Source: Theropithecus gelada
Taxonomy: Eukaryota; Chordata; Mammalia; Primates; Cercopithecidae
Assembly: GCF_003255815.1 (NCBI RefSeq)
Contig: NC_037670.1
Coordinates: 31,064,251-31,128,250, forward strand
Length of the DNA: 64,000 nucleotides
Direction: 5' to 3'
Position 1 is the stretch's first letter. Each line of letters starts with the position of its first letter. The position numbers and the translations under genes were made by a program. Positions 27,201 through 36,812 of the stretch are shown piece by piece. The notes beneath the pieces are model-generated. The model ran no database searches. It had not been told where the DNA came from and saw only the letters and a program-made list of their open reading frames with translations.

Positions 27201-30200
27201 CTGAAACTGCCTAGAAGATGAGTAACTTTGCCAGCAATATCAATATCCAATATCAGTTGGAATTTGATTTGGTGATTTCACTTGTTTGGATTTTTTTTGC
27301 ACAGTTTCTGTCTAAAATTTTAGATTTTTTAATGGCTCATTTTTAGCAATACTTATTAGAATATTAAAGCACCAGTCTACTAGTAATGCACTAGTTAGCC
27401 ACTGACATTAAAAGGAAGCCTGAAGAAAATTCTAAGAAGTAGAGTTTTTAAAGTACTAACATAATATGTAATTTTTTAAAAAACAATTTTTGTGTTTTAA
27501 TTTTGTTTGAACTTTAATGTTTGGTTACCTTAAATTATAAGCTAGAGTGATATATCAGGTATTTGATTTGGTACCCAAAAAGCCTGTTTACTTATCCTGT
27601 AAAAGTGTTCTTTGAAAGCTTTAAAATATTTGAATTAATACTCTAATTACTGTATTATGTTATTCCACTAGTGTTATATAGTAGAAGTGGTTCTTAAATA
27701 CAAATTACAGTACCTTCAACTTGGTATATAACATTGTTCATTGGATACGTGGATAATGCAAAATAGTGATTAATCTACAACAAATATTTGGCATGGATAT
27801 GAATTTACACGTGAACACACCATAGTTTCTCACAAGGCAAAGCACTTCAAATGAAACATGAAGAAGGTCTTGCAGAAAACCTTAAAATGTTTTAACACAT
27901 TGTCTCCACTTCTCCTGGGCTGTCACTTCCTAGACTGCTCTAGAGTGCAAGTCTGAAGAATGTCTTAAATTTAAATCTTTCTGAGGGACATCTTGAGGAA
28001 GGTAGGAGCGGTAGTAACTCTGGGCTCTAGATTGATTTTGGTAGACAAAGTTAATTGCTGTAAAGAATTTCAGGTAAGATTTTTTTCTAGCTAATATTGA
28101 AAATAAAATTGCCTACAGATAATCTCATTCAGTGATAGAAAGTTAATTTTAGATTTCAAATGTTTTGACTCTGATAGTGAAATTTTAACTCATAGCTATC
28201 GTACTTTGTCAATTATAGTAACATACTTAGTAATTATTATTATACTAACTGAAATTCCAAAAAGCAAATCTGTAGGAAGTTGACCATACAGAGCCTACTG
28301 TACATTATTTTGAAGAAACCAAGCATTTAAAAAAGATAATCATTCTCCAATTTCACTTGTAATTCTGTTTTTCATGTATTAGATGTTATCAAAACATAAT
28401 GTACCCTTATGCCAAAAATAGATTAGCCACTTCTCAGTATATCTGCACTATATATTATTGAAAACTCAAATTTCTCTTAAGAATCTCTTGCTAACATTCT
28501 AAGCATCATTTTTAAAATATAATCTTAATGTATAATATGATCTGAAAGATGCTTTTTCTCATTCTTTGAAAATTAGCTCCTTACTCTTCCATTTTCCCCA
28601 GCTCTCAGAACATAGTGCCTTCCATAAGAATAGCTTAGGAGTGTTTGCAGAATAAATAGGCCTAAATATTATTGGTGAATCTAGGCAAAGGAAATAACAT
28701 GTTGGTTGTACTGTGATTTCAGTTTTCTGCAGGTCTGAAATGAAAAAAGGAAAATACTTGATGGTTTAAAAAATACCTAGGGATATATGCTTAGGGATCT
28801 TCAGGCATTGATGAAAGAGATAAGAGTGGTTGATACATCTTTTTCTTCATGTGGGAAAATTTCATTTTGAGTTCATGCAAAATGCTACAGTGACACTCAT
28901 TCTGTAGAGATCAAATCAAAACAGTGGAACTGCAACAAGGAACAGAAAAGGAGATTGAAAGAAAACTGCATCCTTTCTCAAAGTTCAAGTCCTCCTAGAT
29001 TTATGCTGGAAAGATTCTTACCACCCTGGGAAAAGACCTGGACCTTGTAGCCTCTATTCTTAATCCCCTGAGAGGTATCTTCTCCTTGATGAGTTCGGTC
29101 ATCACCTCTGCAAACACCATTCGTATGTTCAATAAATATCTAGTCAATAACCATTGTGTGCCAGGCACCCTTCTAGGTACTGGAAATACCAGAATGAACA
29201 AAACCTGTCTTTCTGGAGTTTATATTTTCGCAGACCTGGGCTAATAATTTAACATGGAGATGTTTCTGTGAAGAGAGTGAAACAGGACAGTTATTCAATT
29301 TCAGGGTGTAACACGGATATGTACAATTTTAAATATGATTGCTAGGGAAGGCATCTGAACCAGTAATGAAGAGAATATCCTCATGTAAATACAGAGGAAA
29401 GGAATGTAGAGTGAGGACCAAAGGAAAGGGCCTGAATTGAGATGGAGTATGGATTGTCGAAGGACCACAGTGGGAAGGGAAAGCAAAGGGAAGAAAGTGG
29501 CAGGAGATGAGTTTAGAAAAGGTTGTTGAGCACTAGGCCGTGAGTGCAGTGGAAATGGTGTAGTCTTTTACCCACGCCATGATCTGATTTACCGTTTTTA
29601 AAGTATTACTGTGGCTGTTAGAGAAACAGACTCTAGAAGATGGTAAGAGTGGAAAGGAGACCCATTCTGATGCTGTTGCAGCAGATGAGATGGGAGCTAG
29701 CCCACATTGAGCTGGTGCAGCGGAGGTGATAAGTGGTTAGAGTCTGAATATATTTTGAAGATAGAGCCTTCAGAATTGCCGTATTATTTAAATACAAATG
29801 TGAAAGAGAGTCAAGAATGACTCAAGTTTTTTATGTGAGCAACTGGTAGATGTAATTGCCATTCCTGTGATGCGCAAATCTGTAGAAGTGGGTTTGAGGG
29901 GAGCCTATCAAATTAAAATGTTGGATATTCTAACTTTGATACCCAGGTACAGAGGTCAGGTGAACTACTGGTAACATCTAATAGACATGTAAATTCTGGC
30001 ATCTTTAGCAGTTAAAGATAATAATTAAAGCCACAGGAGCCTGTAAGATTACCTAAGGAGAGAATGTAAATAGAGAAGTGGTGAGAGGTCTGAGGACAAG
30101 AATTCTTCAGCATTTGGCAGCTAAGAATATGATGCTGAGAGCTAAGACATAGTTCCACGTGCCAGAAACTCTTCAGCAGTTTGTATCTATTAATCATTTC

Positions 30201-33200
30201 AGCCTTGAAGCCCTCAGGGTTATCTTCATTTTATAGATGGGGAAACTGAAACACTTGGAGATGAAATAACCTTAGGAGGGTCATGTAGCTACAAGTAGCA
30301 ATGTTAGAATTTGAGGTAGTCTCACTCCAACAGGAGCCTGAGCTTTTGACCACTATCTATACTGTATTCTGCAGCAAAGGATACTGAGAAGATACAGCCC
30401 GTGGGCTAGGATACAAATGTAGAGGGAGATAATCTGGAAGCCAAGTATAGTTTGTAGGCAGGAAAGAGGGAGAGAGAGGTGAATTATCAGATGACACTGA
30501 TGGATGAAGAAAGAGTGCTGCAACTTGGCAGCTGGCTTTAGCAAAATGAAGGCTCCTGGTGACCTTGAGAAAAGTGCTTTCATTGGATTGATGAGTTCAA
30601 AAGCCCAGTTATATAGGGTCGTCAGAGAATGGGAGATGAAGGATACAATTAGGATTTTGAACATCTCAGGAGATTTGCTATAGAGGAGAACAACAAAATG
30701 GGGTGATACCTGAAAGGAGATGCAGGGTGAGGGAGTTTCTAATTTTTGTTCTTGTTTCTGAAAGATGGACAAAAGCTACGGCATACTTACCATTGGGAAG
30801 CCCAGTAGAGGGGAACATGTTGGTGCAAGCAAGAAGGGCTGTGTGCTAGATTGTGATGTAGGTGAGAGGGGATAGATCCAGGATACGAACAGTGGGTGTA
30901 ACCGTTGGAGCACAGACAGTCACAGACAGTAGGACTAATGTGAATTCACGTGCAAGTAAATTGGTAGATTAGGTGGTATGTGGGTGGATGAAAAAGTCTT
31001 TTTCTAAAGACCTTTTTTAAAAAATGATAAGCAAACTAGGGTAACTAAAATATGGTATATTCATGTAATGGAATATTAGTAATAAAAAATGAAGGACTTA
31101 AACATGCAACATGGATGAACCTTGAGAAGATACACCAAGCAAAAGCCAGTCACACAGGACCACATATTTTATGATTCCATTTATACAAAATGTTAATAGG
31201 CAAACCCACAGAGATAGAAAACATTATGTGGTTGCTTGGGGCTAGGACAGATGAGGGGAAAGCTGGGAAACAGATGGCCTATGGTTGCAGGATTTCCTTT
31301 TAGGGTAATAAAAATGTTCTAAAGTTGATTGTGATAGTTGCCCAATTCTGTGAATACACTAAAACCATTGAATTGTACATTTATGTGGGTAAATTACAGG
31401 CTGTGTGAATTTTACCTTACTAAAATTACCAAACAAAACAACTAAGAGGAGACAGGATTAAGGAGAAACTTGAACATGTGTCCTCATCCAGGACATGAGA
31501 ATGTGGATTGACTAGTAAAATGTTAGATTACTGGCCAGAATGAAGGGTGCACTTCGGTTATAGTTAGGAAAATTTGAAATGAGAGCGGTCAGCATACTTC
31601 ACGTCCAGGTGGAGATTAGGCAGAAGAGTTGCATTTAAAACCAGTGTTGGGGATTTTCCAGGCAGATATGGTGAGGGAGAGCCATGGACTCCAAAGCAGG
31701 TAAGGAGGAAGATAAAAACATGAAGGGCCTTGGCGGGGGTGGGGGCATGAGCCTGGTGGGATTGAAGATTGTTTGAGGAAAGGAGATATGGAGAGAATAA
31801 TCTGGAAAGAGGAGAAGCGGGTAAAGAGTAGGGTACTTGAAATTGGGAATTTGGAAGTAATGAAATTACTTTATTAGTGATCAAACATCTAGAGCTCCTA
31901 GAGGTGGTGGCTCTGGTAGAATGGAAGATAGGGTTGTTGACCAAAACAGGTAGAGGAACTGACTCGTTCCTTTTTCTGTGAAGATCTCACTGAAATTTTG
32001 CATCCTCTGCAACTGATGCAGTTGGTCACTCCCACAGTATTTAAATCAGACGTTATACATTTTATGTTTTATATCTGTCTCCCTGACTGCATACACTCTG
32101 TGGTCCTTGACAGAAAGCCACCCTATTCATTTATATGCTTTTTGTATCCCTTATGCACATTTTCCTGAGATTTCAGGGTCCACATTGGACTCCAACTATG
32201 AAATCAACCTTCCTTTCTCCCACCTCCCCTATAGCCCTTTAATGTACTTGTTCTTTATTTCACACCATTTCAGGCATCTTTGCTGTAGATGGCAATGGTG
32301 TCTCCCCACCCCCTTTTAAAATTGTAAAACAACTTTTTTGGATCATCATAGGAAATATTTATAGATTCTTGGTTATTTTTAGTTAAATTCAGTGTGTTTT
32401 CTATACTTCTCAAATTTGAATTCAGGCACTTAGAGCTGACACTCGTTTGGTCTGCCCTAACGCCTTGCTGTACTAAAAAATTGTTTCCCAGGTCTGAGCC
32501 CTTTTTTGTTTCACCTGTATTCCAGGGGAGTTAACACCATCATTCTTCTGATCTTGCGTTGACAGCTGCATCCGCTCAGTTAAGGCAGAGAGCTGTGTTC
32601 CTTCATCGCTTTCACCCCATCCTTCCTGTCCACTAAATGTCTTCTGTGTCCTCCATCCCTAGCACCTCTCTTTCACTTCAGTCTCTTGTCATTATCGCTG
32701 TCACTGCTGGATTCTCCGAAATGGCATTCCCCTCTTGGCTATCCTGTACACTACTTGCCAGAAGCATCTATCAAAAACCATCATAGAATCATTTATCCCT
32801 GCTAAAAATTCCTTGGTTTTCTGCACCACTAAAGGTCGAAGTCCAGGTTCCTCTATGGCACATAGGGCCTCTGAATTGCCCTGACTTACCTCTTTTAAAC
32901 CTCATCTGTATTTTCTCCTTTCTTCTTAGTTTTCATCAAAAGTCATTTTGTTGTGGTTCTCTGAACCACACACACCACTGCTTTACCTTGCTATGCCTTT
33001 TCAAAAGCTGCTAGTAATGTCTTGATAGTAATGTCCTTCTTTAACTCACTAGCCTTGTCTCTTTTTCTTTGAGATCCAATTCAGACACCCCCAATGACTG
33101 CCACTCAGATGCACACACCAGCTTTATGAGTCCCACCTCTATACCACCATGCTAGCTTGTGCCATCTCCTACAGAAATTGAAATTTGTCCGTTTCTACCA

Positions 33201-36200
33201 AAGTTTGTCCCTTTTTTGGAGAAAAGGACTATTAAATGACTTAATAGATAATTCAGATATTTAATACATAATGTGAATGAATTGGGTTTTTAAACATGTA
33301 TAACTTTAGAAAACTTGTCGGTGATACCACACATCGTATTTCCAGATGAAATGAATAATTGCTTTGAATGCCCTTTTCACCTAGGTGACTCACAATATAC
33401 TCCGATGGTTTATGCCTAATGCCAGCTTTCCTAACAAGGAGTTCCTAGCTAGCATGCTTTCCAGAGTCTTCTGCCACCTAATGTGTTTTTAATATACCTG
33501 ATTACATGTCCACTGCAAAAGGGAAAAAAAGGAACTACAGATAAAAAAAAAATGTTTTTTGTGGTCTGAAGGCCATCTGGGGCTATGGGCATATTCTATC
33601 AGAAATCTGTCAATTTAGTTGGCTCTCAAAGGTTTAAAAGGAAACCCAGCTGGCCACATCTTTTTAGCTTTATTTACGAAGAAGGGAAGGGATTTGAGTG
33701 TATAATGTTTTAAGCAGATCCCACACAAATATCCACATGTATCAAATAGGCAATTCTTTATAAAAATTGTGCTTTTATATGAGGTTTATGATTACTGTAA
33801 ATTTTAACCCTGTTAATTTATACCCTCAAATGAATGCTGTAAAGTACCTAAGAGATGTGGTCCTTCAGACTGGGGTTTGTATTTTATCATCAGGGCCCAT
33901 TTTCTCTCTGTAAGTTGAGATGGCTTTGCATCCTTTGGCCACTGTCAGATACTTGAGGATGCCAAGTCATGGGGCAATGACGAGTAGGACCTTCCCATTG
34001 CCCTTCAGGAATCACTCTCCTTTTGAAGACTCATCTCAACTAAATTCTCTTGTTACAATAAGATGCTTTGAAACTGTGTCTTCCGTTTTTCTGGTGTTAT
34101 TTTAAAATTTGGCACGGCCACTTGAACCTATAGATAGGCACCAGAATGTGCTACGCTGACCTCTGTAACAGTAAACTTTGGTCATTTTAGTCCTGGAAAA
34201 CAGATCTTTCCTAATAAAAAGGTGATGGGAAAGTAAAGTTCTGTTTGTTTCAGGTGTTTCTGTATAATGATCCCTCTATTAAAGGACTGTGCCTGGGCAT
34301 ATACATTTTATGTTTTGGACTAAATTCCACAAGTGTTGGAACTACACTATTCCTTTACAAAGTGAAAGCAAGGACGTATGCTTCTCTTACCCCAGGGTAT
34401 GATATATACTCAGTAAATATTTCCCAGATGATGTGAAGAATATTTTATTTCTATCTGAGATAAGGTGTAGCTGGTGTCCTGTACATGTTCATTGTCTGGG
34501 ATTTTCCCAAAGAGTCTAAAGAGCCTGTGAAGAGTCATCACCACATCCATTTCACAGGTTCTGGCGTTTTTGCTATGGTAGTCAGCATTTCCCAACTTTA
34601 GACCTGACGTGAAAGCTCAATGTGTTTTTTCCAGTTACCAAAGTACTTGAGTTTATGGCAGGTGTTGAAGAAGCAGGAGGAGTTAAGATTTTAATTATCA
34701 GAAATGGAAAATGTGTTTATTTTTTGCAAAATCAAATGTTTAGTATTAGGATTTATTACTTTTCTAAATAGATATGCAGAATAATAATTTCACAGCTACA
34801 GGAGCCAAACACTGAACTCACTCTTAAGTGTTTTATCCTATTTGACCTCAACAAGTGGCAGGTATTATTACTATGCCCATTTTATAAGCCAGAATGCTGA
34901 GGCACATGTCCGAGATTATATTTCACCGAACATAATATATTCCTCTTTAGGCATTTAGAAGAAGATATTTTTGTTTATGTAAATACCAAAGCTGTTGAGT
35001 TTTTATGTTAAAAGAGTTATAAACTAGTTTACATACCTTTTCAGGCCCACTTTAGTGCTAAAGTGTGACAAGTACTATTGGACAACACGTTGTGGGTAGC
35101 AAAAACTAAAGTAGAAGTTCTTGTTTAGCATGATATAATTATTAGTACATAAAATCTAGAAACAGGACTTTTGCTAAATTTGCTGAAGTAAGTCGGAAGA
35201 AGTTTATTCAAATTGTAAACCTAAATAACATGATGTTGGGGAAGAAAGAAAGTAACTAGTACTAAAGTATTGGTCATTTTTCTGTCAGTGTCACCCAAGT
35301 ATTTTTCTTACCATTGCCATAACTTGCCCAAAGACCTTTCTGCAGCACGTGGGTAAATAGCATATTCTTAACAGTATCTGGAACATTTTCCATTATCAGA
35401 ATAACTCCTTTCAGTCATAGTATTATGGTATTTGTCTTGTAATATTTATATTTGCAAAGGAATAAATTGAGAGATTCCAGTGCTTTTGTTACCTAAGTGG
35501 TAAACCCCAAGCAGAAAAAGATAGGTTGTTGAACTTATGTGACTCTTATATCAGTATGAGCAAACCCTTATGTAGATGGGAAAATAAAACCCACGAAGTC
35601 ACTGTTAGTTCAGCCGCACCAACCTTACCAGACTTGCCACCTTTGGAAGAATGAATAGAAAGAATGAATAGAAGGCAAACAGCTGAACATTGAGCATTAT
35701 TCAGGTCATGATGACCTCGCAAGTTAGATATTGTGCTGTGCCTTGAAAAAGGAACTGTAACAATAAACTTCACGTTTGTGTATGGATCTTTGTTTTGTAG
35801 ACATTAGTGTTTAATTGATGGACAGTGCATAGTAACTGCATGAGGCATTTTAATAATATGGACTAAGTGTAGCATGGAATCAAAGAGATCTTCCTCTTTA
35901 CTGGGTTTTCTAGGTCAGTGACCTCATTTTTTTCTAGTAGTAAGAAGACCTAGGGTGTAAGTTTTCTGTGTGCCCCTGCAGTCTGCTTAGTTAGCTTGAA
36001 TAGTTACTGATGGTGAATGTTCATCTCATGAGGACTTAGCACATTGTGTTTCTGAAATGTATTTGGAGTGGGAAACAGCTTCTGATGAAAGCTACAGGAG
36101 ATTCTGACATAGGCTTTGAAAATTGGTATTACCATTACTATTTTATTTTCCAGTTTATTCTGGCCCTTACCTGTATTAGATACTTCAAAAATCTCTTTGC

Positions 36201-36781
36201 AGTTGCTTGCCTTAGGTTGTTACTAGGCCTCACACTGGGTTTGTGATGGGTAGACTGGCCCACAGTATGAAATTTGAAGATTGTGGGTTGAATTTGATTT
36301 TGCTTTAAGCTCCACAGAACACAGCTGAAACTGGAGTGCCATCTTCTGTGGTGTTGACGTTTTTATTTTTGTCGTCTTTTAGGCACTCAAGGAGTTGCCC
36401 CTGGTCCTGTAATTGGACTTCAGGCACCATCTACTGGTCTTCTTGGCGCCCGGCCCGGTCTCATCCCACTCCAGCGCCCTCCGGGAATGCCCCCACCTCA
36501 CTTACAGCGGTTCCCTTTGATGCCGCCCCGTCCCATGCCACCGCACATGATGCACAGAGGCCCGCCGCCAGGACCAGGGGGCTTTGCGATGCCCCCACCT
36601 CATGGAATGAAAGGTCCCTTCCCACCACATGGCCCGTTCGTTAGGCCTGGTGGAATGCCAGGGCTCGGGGGCCCAGGGCCAGGCCCAGGGGGTCCTGAAG
36701 ACAGAGACGGAAGGCAACAGCCGCCGCAACAACAGCAGCAGCAGCAGCAGCAGCCGCCGCAGCCGCAGCCGCCCCAGCAAC

Positions 36782-36812
<31 letters not shown>

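Noticed and set aside
30353..30772. 139-codon - strand frame in SCAF4 intron 19
   Set aside because: Lies over MIR and other old repeat-like sequence; no domain, and no splice or promoter context.
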